DNA of 64,000 nucleotides from Paraburkholderia sp. BL10I2N1 (GCF_004361815.1 NZ_SNWA01000002.1:1054001-1118000); one strand, 5' to 3'; counted from the first letter of the stretch, positions 8,621 through 17,568 are shown. The notes: generated from the letters alone by a model not told the origin. Translations and numbers: made by a program.

Positions 8621-8783
8621 CCATTCGAATCACTATGGCATCCCTGTTGCCGAGGCGGCCGTGACGGGTGTGATATCGGGGCTGCTGACCCTGGTTGCAT
8701 CATATCTATTCGAAGACCACACCCGACGCATTTCTGTTGCGCCTTGGAGGCAGGGCGCAACCCGTTACGCTTCAGACGTTTCC

Positions 8784-9950
8784 TTAGAAGCGGGTGCGCA
8801 GTCCCACGGTACCGACCACCTGGTTGCCCGTCGACGACGCGCCACCCGCGGTATTAATGAAGGCGACATAGTTCTGGCCGATGGCGCGCTGATACATGCC
8901 TTCGGCGTACACGTCCGTGCGCTTCGAAAACGCGTAGACGGCCTGCACATTGACCTGATTGAACTTCGGATCCGTGGCGAACGGAGTCTTGCCCGCAACA
9001 GTCGCACCTGACAGATGGCCATCGGTGTACGTGTCCGCGATGCCGAGCGTGACCGCCGGTGTCAGCGTGTATTTGAAGTTCAGTTCATAGTTGTCGAAGC
9101 GCTGCGAACCGTTGTTCAGGTTGAACGAGTTCGTGCCCTGGAAATGGCTGTTCGTATACACGAAGCCGATCAGCGCCGGGCCGAAGGCATAGTTCAGGCC
9201 CGCACCGATCACGCGCTGAACGTCCGCCCCGACCAGGAAGCCGCCCGTACCGTTCGCAGTAGATTCCAGCACGTCAACTGCGCCGCCGGTGTTCGTGGCG
9301 CTGTTCGAGCCGTTGATCTGCAGGTAGCCGGCGGCCACGTTGAACGGGCCATAGTTGAAGCTCGCGCCGGCGCTGTAGGCACGGTTGACTGCAAACTGGG
9401 TGCTGTTCGAGAACGCGTAGAGGCCGCCGAACTTCAGGCCTGAGTAGTTGTTGCTCGTGTACTTGACCGCGTTGCTCATCCGCAGCGAGTGGTTCAGGTT
9501 GTCGTTGTCGAACGGGTGCGCAAAGCCGGTGTCGCCGAACGTCCCAGCCGTGGCGGACAGCGGCGCGACGAAGTCGACCAGCGAATCATACTGGCGGCCC
9601 AGCGTCACCGTACCGAACTCGTTGCTGCTCAGGCCCACATAGGCCTGGCGACCAAACAGGCGGCTGTGCTGGCCGAGGTTGCCGTTCTGCACGTTGAAAC
9701 CGTTTTCCAGCACGAAGATGGCCTTCAGACCGCCACCGAGGTCCTCGGCGCCGCGCAGACCGAACCGGCTGCCGTTGATGTTGCCGCTCGTTGCCTGGAA
9801 CAGCGCACCGTGCGAGGTGCCCTTGACGACGTTGTTCGTGTACATCAGACCGGCATCAATCAAGCCATAAAGCGTGACCGAGCTCTGCGCATGGACGGCC
9901 GATGCGGCGAGTGCACCGGAGACGGCGACGGCGATAGAGATCTTTTTCAT
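8784..9950 (-). CDS. Gram-negative trimeric porin
   Basis: A 388-residue outer-membrane porin of the beta-proteobacterial type. It has a signal peptide (MKKISIAVAVSGALAASAVHA), first strand SSVTLYGLIDAGL, the conserved SRFGLRGAEDLGGGLKAIF, and a final strand ending in Phe (VGTVGLRTRF). The start at 9950 has a GGAG Shine-Dalgarno. It is intact and monocistronic between decayed genes, with no obvious partner. Substrate cannot be inferred, though such porins often accompany catabolic operons. Confidence 0.93.
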   Translation of the reverse strand: MKKISIAVAVSGALAASAVHAQSSVTLYGLIDAGLMYTNNVVKGTSHGALFQATSGNINGSRFGLRGAEDLGGGLKAIFVLENGFNVQNGNLGQHSRLFGRQAYVGLSSNEFGTVTLGRQYDSLVDFVAPLSATAGTFGDTGFAHPFDNDNLNHSLRMSNAVKYTSNNYSGLKFGGLYAFSNSTQFAVNRAYSAGASFNYGPFNVAAGYLQINGSNSATNTGGAVDVLESTANGTGGFLVGADVQRVIGAGLNYAFGPALIGFVYTNSHFQGTNSFNLNNGSQRFDNYELNFKYTLTPAVTLGIADTYTDGHLSGATVAGKTPFATDPKFNQVNVQAVYAFSKRTDVYAEGMYQRAIGQNYVAFINTAGGASSTGNQVVGTVGLRTRF

Positions 9951-10393
9951 TAACAACTCCAGTGCGTTGTAATGCAAATGGGGGAAAAATAGTGTCGCGA
10001 GTATAGAAGCAGAAATCTGACGATCTCGTGTCCGCGACGACACAATGTCTATTTCTTCCCGTTCACAAATTTGCAATAGTTCCGGCTCGATGCGAGTGAC
10101 AAAGCGCTGCGGTGTTGACCCCCAATTTTTGAGCGGGGGCTTACGCGTTGCATTCAAGCAACGACGTCGCATCGCGTTGAACTGGCCACCGTCGATGCGT
10201 CAAACGCCCCGCCTATGCATCTCGCTCGTGGCGGGATCAGTGCCACCGCGCTCCAGAATGGACGCTCTGCCCACGTCGCCGGCGTCAGACGTACCTGGAG
10301 ACCGCCGACGATGCCAGCACGTTTCGGAAACAACTTCACTCACTTGAGCGTGCAGGCCTGCTCGAACTCAAGCCACGGTCCGCGCGGAAAGAG
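9951..10393. other. Upstream region of the porin plus debris
   Basis: 443 bases without a supported gene. It should contain the porin promoter (AT-richer stretch around 9980-10080). Near 10116-10137 lies a short inverted repeat, CCCCC then GGGGG around an AT-rich centre. Between about 10280 and 10395 one plus-strand frame reads STFRKQLHSLERAGLLELKP, which resembles the wing of a winged-helix protein, but no complete gene is present. Confidence 0.5.
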
Positions 10394-10972
10394 TCACGAG
10401 TCGTCTCCGTATCGAAGATTGCAAAGGAAATTCGACTTGATATGTCCTTCCGGGAAAAACTCCTGGTCGCTGCCCTCGTCGCTCTTGCCTGCTCCAAAGA
10501 ACGCCTCGTCGACCTTGGCGTTGTCGAATCCCGACATCGGACCGCAACCGAGTCCCAGTGCCCGCGCGGCCAGGATCAGATAAGTGCCCTGCAAGCTCGA
10601 GTTGCGCTTTGCCGTCGTCTCGACGAGTTCGGGTGAATGCGCGAAGTGGTCAAGCATGCCGGGGTTATGCGGAAACAGCACAGGCAGCTTCTCGTAGAAA
10701 TTGAGGTCATATGCAATGATGGCGGTGACCGGGGCGCTCATGACCTTGTCGACATTGCCGGGGGCGAGCGCCGGTCTCAGCCGGGCCTTTCCTTCGTACG
10801 CAGGAACACTACGCGCATCGGGTTGCAGTTGGCGCTCGTCGGGGCCCGCCTCGGCAGGTCGTAAAGCTGGCGCAGAGTTTTCGTGCGAGACAGGTCCTTC
10901 CAGCCATCCGTTGTAGGTGCGCGCCTCGCGAAACAGAAGATCGAGGCCGGCATCGCTCAGTGGATTCTTCAT
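10394..10972 (-). pseudogene. Nitroreductase/malonic-semialdehyde-reductase (RutE-like), scrambled and truncated
   Basis: The N-terminus (LFREARTYNGW) and the middle (GKARLRPALAPGN, APVTAIIAYD, then RALGLGCGPMSGFDNAKVD) follow the RutE-type flavin reductase pattern. Between about 10805 and 10895 the frame is nonsense, while the neighbouring frame reads TLRQLYDLPRRAPTSANCNP, the expected FMN-binding segment. Two opposite indels thus shift this segment out of frame and back. The C-terminus also stops early after LRYGDDS, about 20 residues short. Confidence 0.78.
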
Positions 10973-11402
10973 AAAGCCCTGTCATTCCCGAAAACTCGAA
11001 GTTGGTGATTCTGTCCGCCCATCCGGGCGAACGCCGAGAAGAAGTCGTAGGTGAAGATGAACTGAGGATGGCCGCCACTCGCCACCGCAGCCACATTGGC
11101 GTTTGACGCTGCCGCCAGTACATGTTCCCGGACGGTGTACAGCGCGTTCGGTCCATGGATGCCAAGGCCAGTCCGCATCGGAAACCTGCCTGATAGCCTA
11201 TGAGCACAGTTCGGCCCTGGCTGACGTTGACGTGCCGGCCACTGAGAGACAGATCATAGGCGCTTTGTCGCCATTCGCGCCGTCGTAGCCGCGAATGTCA
11301 GGTACCGTTGCCAGTGAACGAGTACTTGCGAGCCCCATGTTCAGGTCGAAACTATGCGCACGTGCCATCAGGTTGACGGCGGCGGCCTAGATTCGGTGGG
11401 GA
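10973..11402. other. Decayed stretch next to the RIT element
   Basis: A 69-codon minus-strand frame (10969-11178) reads MRTGLGIHGPNALYTVREHV and later GGHPQFIFTYDFFSAFARMG. It looks protein-like but matches no family I recognise. Further frames upstream carry stops. This is probably a decayed gene that was next to the RutE-like reductase. Confidence 0.35.
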
Positions 11403-11421
11403 TTCAGGTCGGCACCGTCTG
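11403..11421 (+). repeat. RIT terminal inverted repeat, C-gene end
   Basis: TTCAGGTCGGCACCGTCTG read inward pairs with TTCACTTCGGCATCGGCTG at the other end (14597 down to 14579), with about four mismatches in 19. It lies just outside the stop of the third recombinase gene. Confidence 0.5.
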
Positions 11422-11428
11422 CACATAG

Positions 11429-12297
11429 TTACAGCGTGCTCAGGAACCGCATGAGTGAGTCTGGCGCGCGGAACCGACGCATGGTGGTCTCGGGCGGTTC
11501 CAGTCGTGCAAGTGCTTTCTCTTTCATTGCGAGGTCAGCCTCGACGTAACGGTGAGTGGTGGTAGTGCTCTCGTGACCAAGCCAAAGCGCGATGACGTTA
11601 AACGGCACGCCCGACTGCAGCAGATGCATTGCCACGGTGTGGCGAACCGTGTGAGGCGAAACGTGCTTCTTCAGCAGGCTGGGCTCCTGAGCGGATGCCC
11701 GGGCGACAGCGAGTGCCAGACGCTGCGCGACGTTAGACCTGGACATCGCCTGCCCGTCACGATTGGGCAGTAAGGCGGCCCCGTCACGGAGTCCGGGATT
11801 CAGACGTAGCCATGCGCGAATTTCTTGCCCCGTGGTCTTCCACAACGGCACCGATCGCTGCTTGCGACCCTTGCCGCGTAAATGGACGCAGGCAGCACTG
11901 TCGAGGACGACATCGCTCACACGCACGCCGATGATTTCCGACACCCGTGCGCCTGTGTTGTAAAGCAACGCCAGCAGCAAGTGGTCGCGTTGCGAGGTCC
12001 AGGTCGCACCTGTTTGCCTCAGCACCGCAACCATCTCCTCTCGCGTCAGGAACTGCGCTCGTGCTCCAGATGGTCCAGGAACGCCAGAATTATCTCTGGC
12101 TGGATGTCGGTCAGCCGTAAGGTGGTCGGCGCCTTACCCAGCTTGCGACTGGCAAAGTCCAGGAACAGCATCAGCGCATCGCGGTAGCAGGCCACCGTAC
12201 GCGGACTGACCGCACGCTGGGCAACAAGATATTCGGTGAAGAACGTCTGGACCAGCGCTGCAAACGACGGTGATTTCGGTGCGGCGGCATTACGCAT
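11429..12297 (-). pseudogene. RIT third tyrosine recombinase (RitC-like), internally deleted
   Basis: The first 83 codons (from ATG 12297) give a SAM-like core-binding domain ending LAFLDHLEHER. The frame then shifts and continues as FLTREEMVAVLRQTG, running through a complete catalytic domain: Arg in GARVSEI, HTVRH box, LGHESTTTTHRY with the Tyr nucleophile. Relative to related recombinases about 45 residues between the two domains are missing and the join is out of frame near 12040. The catalytic half alone could start at the ATG at 12034. Its start overlaps the stop of the middle gene by 8 bases. Confidence 0.8.
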
Positions 12298-13267
12298 CTG
12301 GAGCCTCCGTCTGTAAACTGAATGACGCAAAGCGCTGTGCAGCCAACGACATCAGCTCGGGCACTGCCGAGAGGTACCAGTAGGTGTTGGTAACCATGGC
12401 GTGTCCGACGTAGGTCGATAGCGACAACATCGACTGATCGATGTCGATGCCCTGTGCTTGCCACAGCACGATGCGGCGCACGATGAAGGTGTGCCTCAGG
12501 TCGTGGATGCGCGGGGCATGGTGAGTACCGCGATTGCGCCAGCCCAATTGCTTGCGCAGGGCCGCGAAGACGCGTTCCACGTGGTGCGTGTTCAGTGGCA
12601 ATCCACGTCGTTGCCCACGCGTGCCGACGAAGAACGGAGCATCGTCCTGCGCTGACGCACCGGCGAGATCGCGCATCCAGCGATAGCGACGCAACGCTTC
12701 AACTGTGCTCGGGTGCATGGGTACCTGACGAGACTTGGCGAACTTGGTCCGCTCGACGGTGAGCATGCCGCGTCTCAGATCAACATCGTAGTTGCGCAGA
12801 GCCAGCGCTTCCGAGATCCGTAGGCCAGTACTGGCAAGCAGACCGAACAGCGTTTCGTAGACGACGCCCCGCAAGCCTGGAGCCGGTCCCAGTCGCCGCG
12901 CGGCGGCCAGCAAATCAACGATCTCGCGTTCGTTGTAGATGTGTGGAGCCTGCCGTTCCGGCAGCCGACCGAAGATCGCCTCGTCGGGCACTTCGGTGCG
13001 TGGCTCGAACTGCTGCAGCCAACGCGTGAAGGAGCGCAACCGCTTCAGCCGGCGCGCCCACGTGCGCGGATCTTCGCTGGCGTGGCTATCGCGTCGAGCC
13101 CAGTCGGTCATGACTTCCTCGTTCAATGCTCCGCGGTGATCGACGGCCTGTACATGACGCGCGAAGCTGCGTAGGGCATAGCCTTCACTGCGCAAGGCGA
13201 AGCCCAATCGGCGACGCTCAGTCAGATAGTGCTCAACGAATCGTTGCAGGGAGGTGCTGGTGCTCAT
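12290..13267 (-). CDS. RIT second tyrosine recombinase (RitB-like)
   Basis: A 325-residue protein with an N-terminal SAM-like domain (residues 1-110) and a C-terminal phage-integrase domain. The catalytic residues visible are Arg in STGLRISEAL, the DLRHTF box, and the GHAMVTNTYWYL segment with the nucleophilic Tyr. The start at 13267 overlaps the stop of the first recombinase as ATGA, so translation is coupled. It is the only one of the three that looks intact. Confidence 0.87.
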   Translation of the reverse strand: MSTSTSLQRFVEHYLTERRRLGFALRSEGYALRSFARHVQAVDHRGALNEEVMTDWARRDSHASEDPRTWARRLKRLRSFTRWLQQFEPRTEVPDEAIFGRLPERQAPHIYNEREIVDLLAAARRLGPAPGLRGVVYETLFGLLASTGLRISEALALRNYDVDLRRGMLTVERTKFAKSRQVPMHPSTVEALRRYRWMRDLAGASAQDDAPFFVGTRGQRRGLPLNTHHVERVFAALRKQLGWRNRGTHHAPRIHDLRHTFIVRRIVLWQAQGIDIDQSMLSLSTYVGHAMVTNTYWYLSAVPELMSLAAQRFASFSLQTEAPDA

Positions 13268-14516
13268 GCTGCGCTCCCCGGCCACGGCAAGGCCACCTCG
13301 ACAAGCTTCCGGCTGTCGAGTTTGGCGTAAATCAACGTGGTATTCAGGGAGCGGTGGCGCAGAACATCGGCCACCTCCTTGAGGGAGGAGCCGCTTGCCA
13401 ATAGACGATTGGCCATCGTGTGTCGCAGCAGGTGCGATCGCGTGTAGGGCAAGCCCGCGCGCGCAAAGGTCTGACGGATGGCCTTGCGGACGCAGTCGGG
13501 GCCGACGGGCTGATCGCGTGGTGCCACGTGGCGGACGAAGACCGCGCGGTTACATGTCTTCGGACGTTCGTACTTCAGGTACGCCGCGATGGCCTTGCCG
13601 GTCGTTGCCGGCAAGGGCAGTACATCATCGCGGCGGCCCTTGGTATGACGCAGCGTGAGCGTTCCGGCGCGCCAGTCAATGTCTTCGAGGCTGAGCCGGG
13701 CAATCTCACCACTGCGAAGCCCGAGATCCAGGGCGCAGCGCACGATAGCGTCGGCGCGCCGCAGCGAGCGTCCCGGTTTGCCGAGCGAGGCGACCAGTTG
13801 CTCGACTTCCTCGGCGGTCAGTGCCTGCGGAAGTGATGCTAACTGCCAGTTGGCTGGATACGAAAGCGCGCCGATCAGTCCGTGCACCACGTCACCAAGC
13901 GACGCGCGATATCGAAAGTACCCGCGCAAGGCTGCGACCACCGTACCGGCGTTCGCCGGCTTGCTGTATAGCCTGGACTGTTTCGCGAAGAAGCGCCGGA
14001 CATGATCGGGTTTGACTGCCGTGATGTCGATGGCGCCGTCGCCGAAGCGCGAAGCCAGCAGTCGCCCCACGATTCGCAAACCCGTGCTCCGGGTCTTGGG
14101 CGCCAGACCACGCACATGGCCCATGTACTCGTCGTAACGGAGCAGTTCCTCATCAACCGGAGTTCTGTGCAACCTCGGCGGGTTCACAGCACCTTGGGCG
14201 CGCAACACAATCAGCAGATGGCCCAAGGCAGCGCTCAGATTGCGTCGATCGCGCTGAACCGGACCTGTGCACCTGCATCGAGGAAGATGATCGTCGAGGA
14301 ACTCCGCAACAACAGCCTCATCAATCTGCGCAACGCGCAGACGGTGACCGTGCAGCCATTGACCAAAGTGGGCACGCTGCCCAAGCAGTTGGTGAACGTG
14401 GTCGTAGCGTGGCCGCGCTCGGTCAGGTACCGCTTGAATGCATCAATGTGCGGAGCAAGCGGTCCGTTGGCGAGCCAGTCGAAACCGGTGAGTTGAAGCG
14501 ATCGGGTGTTCGCCAT
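13264..14516 (-). pseudogene. RIT first tyrosine recombinase (RitA-like), frameshifted
   Basis: The ATG at 14516 has an AGGAG site and gives MANTRSLQLTGFDWLANGPL followed by a normal core-binding start. Near 14372 the frame breaks: the continuation AHFGQWLHGHRLRVAQIDEA is in the next frame and then runs uninterrupted to 13264. A single lost G (GTGCCCAC where GTGGCCCAC is expected) explains this. The catalytic part is complete: Arg in GLRSGEIARL, SHLLRHT, RHRSLNTTLIYAKLD. Confidence 0.8.
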
Positions 14517-14578
14517 GGCAGTCTCCTAAGCCGGACGAGCCGGAACCAAACAGGTAGTACGATGCGTAGCCATATAGC

Positions 14579-14597
14579 CAGCCGATGCCGAAGTGAA
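14579..14597 (-). repeat. RIT terminal inverted repeat, A-gene end
   Basis: Read inward on the minus strand this is TTCACTTCGGCATCGGCTG, the partner of the repeat at 11403-11421. It ends two bases before the ATG of the 504-residue gene at 14600. Confidence 0.5.
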
Positions 14598-14599
14598 CC

Positions 14600-16114
14600 A
14601 TGAAGGCCGATCTGATTGAGCGTTACGCGGCGAATCTGTACGGCGTGCTGTCGTGCTTTGACCGAATCCTGATCACGGGCACGCTGCCCGGCGCGTGCTA
14701 CGCAGCGGGCATGACGAGTTTTCTGAACGCCAACGGCATTCGCCTATTCGACTACGCCAGGTTCGCCGAACCGCTGCGCGAACGCATCCGTGTGCGCGCG
14801 CAAGAGGTCTGCGCTGCCGCCGGCATCGAGATTGAGCACGTCAACAAGAGCCACATCCGCAAGGAAGATCTGGTGGCACGCGTGCTGCAGGGGCGTGGCG
14901 ATGCACCCGGGCTGGTGCACGTCATCTCGGCGATGGAGGCCTGCCCGAGCTACAAGCCGTGGCACGACAAGAGCAGCGGCAAGACCTACCTGCGCCCCGA
15001 GACGGGCAAGTGTCTGCACTACTACTTCTACTTCATCGATGACGAACTCGGGCTGTGCTACCTCAGGGTCCCGACCTGGGCACCGTTCGGCTTGCAGTTC
15101 TACTGCAATGGCCACGGCGCCGTGGCCCGTGCGCTCAAGCGCGAGGGCATCGGGTTCGTGCAGGCCGACAACGCCTTTTTGCGCATTGCCGATATGGACC
15201 GTGCACAGGCCATCGCCGACGCGCTGAGCCCCGATATGCTGCATGAGCGACTGGACCGCTACGCGCAGTGGCTGTGCCCGGTGCTCGACGTGTTCGGCCA
15301 GACCTACCACTGGAGCCTGCGGCAGGCCGAGTATTCCACTGACCTGATGTTCCGCAGCCAACAGACGCTGGTGCCGCTGTACGACGTGCTGTCGCGTCAG
15401 GCGGTGCTGGCCGCGCACGCCGGGAAAGTAGCCGGCTTCCTGGGCAAGAAGGTCACGCCGCAATTGGCGCAGGAGATCGGCTCGCGGCTGTCCACCCGCA
15501 TCGAGGGACGCTGCATCAAGCACCATATGGGCGTTGCCAGCGTCAAGGTTTACGACAAGTTCTCCCATGTGTTGCGGATAGAAACCACCATCAACGACGT
15601 GAGCTTCTTCAAACACCACCGCAAGGTGGAACACAGGAATGGCCAAAGCACCTACGAACTCGCAGCGTTGAGGAAAACCATCTACAGCCTGTTCGACCTG
15701 CGCGAGATCATGCTGGGCTGCAACCAGCGCTACCTCGCGTTTTTGTCGAGTCTGGATGACCCCAGCGCAGGTGAGCGCGACCTTCAACGTTTGAGCCAGT
15801 CCCGCGTGGGCAGTAATGAGCGCAGGGTCAAAGGACTCAACTTCTTCAACGGCGGCGAGCAAGCACTGCTGCGTGCCTTGCAGCGCGGCGAGTTCAACGT
15901 GCATGGCCTGCGCCGTGCCGATCTGGCCAGGCATGTGGACATGAGCGCCCCGGTGCTGTCCCGACAGCTCTCGCGACTGCGCACACTCGGCTTGATCAAG
16001 AAGGTGGCCCATACCTACCGCTACTACCTCACGCGTCTGGGCCGCGCCGCCATCGCTGCTGCCTGTTCTCTCACCCGTTTCAACATCGTTCCAATTCTGG
16101 CCGCAGCACACTGA
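14600..16114 (+). CDS. 504-residue protein with C-terminal winged helix, function unknown
   Basis: The start is MKADLIERYAANLYGVLSCF. The first ~390 residues are well conserved in proteins I remember as a widespread family often labelled MarR-like: LRPETGKCLHYYFYFIDDE, RVPTWAPFGLQFYCNGH, NDVSFFKHHRKVEHR, LGCNQRYLAFLSSLDDPS. Residues ~435-500 form a winged helix (DMSAPVLSRQLSRLRTLGLI, then YYLTRLGRAA). No transposase triad or known enzyme motif is evident. The ATG is two bases from the RIT terminal repeat, and an intrinsic terminator follows the stop. The label MarR regulator covers only the last domain; the real role is unknown. Confidence 0.8.
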   Translation: MKADLIERYAANLYGVLSCFDRILITGTLPGACYAAGMTSFLNANGIRLFDYARFAEPLRERIRVRAQEVCAAAGIEIEHVNKSHIRKEDLVARVLQGRGDAPGLVHVISAMEACPSYKPWHDKSSGKTYLRPETGKCLHYYFYFIDDELGLCYLRVPTWAPFGLQFYCNGHGAVARALKREGIGFVQADNAFLRIADMDRAQAIADALSPDMLHERLDRYAQWLCPVLDVFGQTYHWSLRQAEYSTDLMFRSQQTLVPLYDVLSRQAVLAAHAGKVAGFLGKKVTPQLAQEIGSRLSTRIEGRCIKHHMGVASVKVYDKFSHVLRIETTINDVSFFKHHRKVEHRNGQSTYELAALRKTIYSLFDLREIMLGCNQRYLAFLSSLDDPSAGERDLQRLSQSRVGSNERRVKGLNFFNGGEQALLRALQRGEFNVHGLRRADLARHVDMSAPVLSRQLSRLRTLGLIKKVAHTYRYYLTRLGRAAIAAACSLTRFNIVPILAAAH

Positions 16115-16148
16115 AGTCTTCTCACAAATCGCGAAGACTTAACTTTTT
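16114..16148 (+). terminator. Intrinsic terminator after the 504-residue gene
   Basis: AAGTCTTC (16114-16121) pairs perfectly with GAAGACTT (16133-16140), followed by AACTTTTT. The T-tract was the target of the ISL3 insertion, whose duplicated target CTTTTTAG begins at 16143. Confidence 0.65.
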
Positions 16149-16150
16149 AG
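16143..16150. repeat. ISL3 target-site duplication, left copy
   Basis: CTTTTTAG occurs immediately outside the left terminal repeat and again at 17527-17534 outside the right one. Eight-base, AT-rich duplications are normal for ISL3-family elements. Confidence 0.85.
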
Positions 16151-16261
16151 GGGTCTTCGCGGAAAAGTGTGATGGTTTTTCATGATGAAAATGTCGGAGA
16201 GCCAATCTGGGCAAGGGTTTGCGCGTCTTGATGGCCTCTCGAAATCGGGCATGATTTCGCG

Positions 16262-17487
16262 ATGGCTACTTCACGCAAACTCAAGCGTCTTTCCGACGCA
16301 TACCGGTTCGACGGGTTCCGTCCTTGCGAAGCGCTGCGCGGTGTCTTCGGTGATCGCATGGCACGCGTCGTCACGCTGTTTCGGCGCTCAAAAAAACGGC
16401 CTGCAAGGGATGTGGTCGGCGGTGCTCGATCCACGATCGCAGGGTGCGTCGCGTTCGAGATCTGCCGAACGGCGATGTACGGATTTACCTGGAACTCGAA
16501 GCTCGTCGGGTCCGCTGTCGATGCGATGGCAGCGTGAAAGGCGAACGACTGAGCTTTCTGGCGGACAACCCTCACTACACGAAGCGCTTCGCGTGGTACG
16601 TCGGTCGCCGCTGTCGCGACAGCACGATCAAGGACGTGGCTGACGAACTGCAATTGCACTGGCACACGGTCAAGGACCTCGAGATGCAGTACATGCGGGC
16701 GCAACTGGAGCGGTTCGGCACGCCCGGGCCGAAGGTCATCGGCATCGACGAGATTTCGATTGGCAAGGGACAGACGTACCGCATTGTTGTGAGCGACCTG
16801 ATACGGGGCCGTGCAATCTGGTTTGGTGGCGAAGATCGAAAGGAGGCCAGCATGCATCAGTTCTATGACTGGCTGGGCGAGAAAAAAGCCCGCGGCATCC
16901 GGCTTGTCGTGATGGACATGTGGCGACCGTTTTACAACGTCGCGCAGGAACGCGTGCCGCATGCGGCCATCCTGTACGACAAATTCCACGTCATAAAGCA
17001 GCTCAACGAAGCCCTGGATGAAGTGCGCAAGAGCGAATACGCTCGCCTGCAAGGCGAGCAGCGGCGCTACATCAAAGGCCAGAAGTACGTTCTGCTCAGT
17101 CATCGCGAGAACCTGTCGATGGAAGGCAGGAACTCGTTGAAGACGCTGCTCGCAGCGAACCGACGTCTGAATACCGCGTACCTGCTCAAGGAGTCGTTCG
17201 GGCAGTTGTGGGACTACGAGCGCGAAGGCTGGGCACGTCGCTTCTTCGAGAACTGGAAATCCAGCTTGAAGTGGCAGCGTTTGAAGCCCTACGAGAAGTT
17301 TGCCGCGATGGTCGAGCGTCATTGGGACGGGATTGCTTCCTATTGCAAGCCAGAAAACAAGGTGCCGCTCGGATTCGTTGAGGGACTCAACAACAAGGTT
17401 CGGGTTATCCAGCGACGCGCGTACGGATTGCGAGATGAGGAATATCTGCGCCTGAAGATCCTCACTTGCATGCTGCCTCGAATCTGA
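16262..17487 (+). CDS. ISL3-family transposase, expressed across a -1 frameshift
   Basis: From ATG 16262 the first 45 codons read MATSRKLKRLSDAYRFDGF and end RRSKK. At the A7 run (16390-16396) a -1 slip leads to TACKGCGRRCSIHDRRVRR, the ISL3 zinc ribbon, and then to the intact catalytic part (IGIDEISIGKGQTYRIV, VVMDMWRPF, YDKFHVIKQLNEALD, FVEGLNNKVRVIQRRAYGL). The fused product of ~408 residues has the normal ISL3 length. Without the slip, frame 1 stops near 16537. The second part alone could start near 16444 but would lack the zinc ribbon. Confidence 0.85.
16390..16396 (+). other. Candidate -1 ribosomal slippery heptamer (A AAA AAA)
   Basis: Seven A residues lie in the phase needed for -1 slippage (TCA AAA AAA CGG in frame 1). 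Frame 1 carries the ISL3 N-terminus and the -1 frame carries the rest, so the site joins them exactly. Programmed slippage is inferred; a plain mutation is the alternative. Confidence 0.6.
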
Positions 17488-17526
17488 AAAATGGCGATTT
17501 TTCATCACACCTTTCCGCGAAGATCC

Positions 17527-17534
17527 CTTTTTAG
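17527..17534. repeat. ISL3 target-site duplication, right copy
   Basis: CTTTTTAG, identical to 16143-16150. Confidence 0.85.
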
Positions 17535-17568
17535 TTACTAAGGACCGGACGCGCTGGTCCCACACCAG

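Larger units (their letters stand above)
11403..14597 (-). mobile_element. RIT (recombinase-in-trio) element
   Basis: Three different tyrosine-recombinase genes lie head to tail on the minus strand, each start overlapping the previous stop. This is the hallmark of RIT elements known in Cupriavidus, Caulobacter and relatives. The ends carry imperfect inverted repeats (11403-11421 and 14579-14597). The A gene has a frameshift and the C gene an internal deletion, so this copy is probably dead. The exact outer boundaries are inferred from the repeats; no target duplication was seen. Confidence 0.8.
16151..17526 (+). mobile_element. ISL3-family insertion sequence (1376 bp)
   Basis: The ends are inverted repeats of about 24 bases with two mismatches: left GGGTCTTCGCGGAAAA followed by GTGTGATG, right (reverse strand) GGATCTTCGCGGAAAG followed by GTGTGATG. 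Perfect 8-bp target duplications CTTTTTAG flank them. One transposase gene, split by an A7 frameshift signal, fills the element. The clean ends and duplications indicate a fairly recent insertion. Confidence 0.92.

Noticed and set aside
10112..10140. CCCCC/GGGGG inverted repeat as an IS end
   Set aside because: Only five paired bases, no partner end or transposase nearby, and no target duplication.
10280..10440. Winged-helix-like frame (RKQLHSLERAGLLE) as a regulator gene
   Set aside because: The readable part is under 40 codons and its continuation overlaps the antisense of the RutE-like gene, so I could not support a gene.
10969..11178. 69-codon frame as a fragment of a pyrimidine-degradation (RutA-like) gene
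   Set aside because: A TYDFF-type segment looked faintly like the RutA C-terminus, but the rest does not align; too weak to call.
14744..16111. 455-codon open frame on the minus strand opposite the 504-residue gene
   Set aside because: It is an antisense shadow of a GC-rich gene: the plus-strand frame has conserved motifs, a wing-helix end and a terminator, while the minus frame is low-complexity without family pattern.
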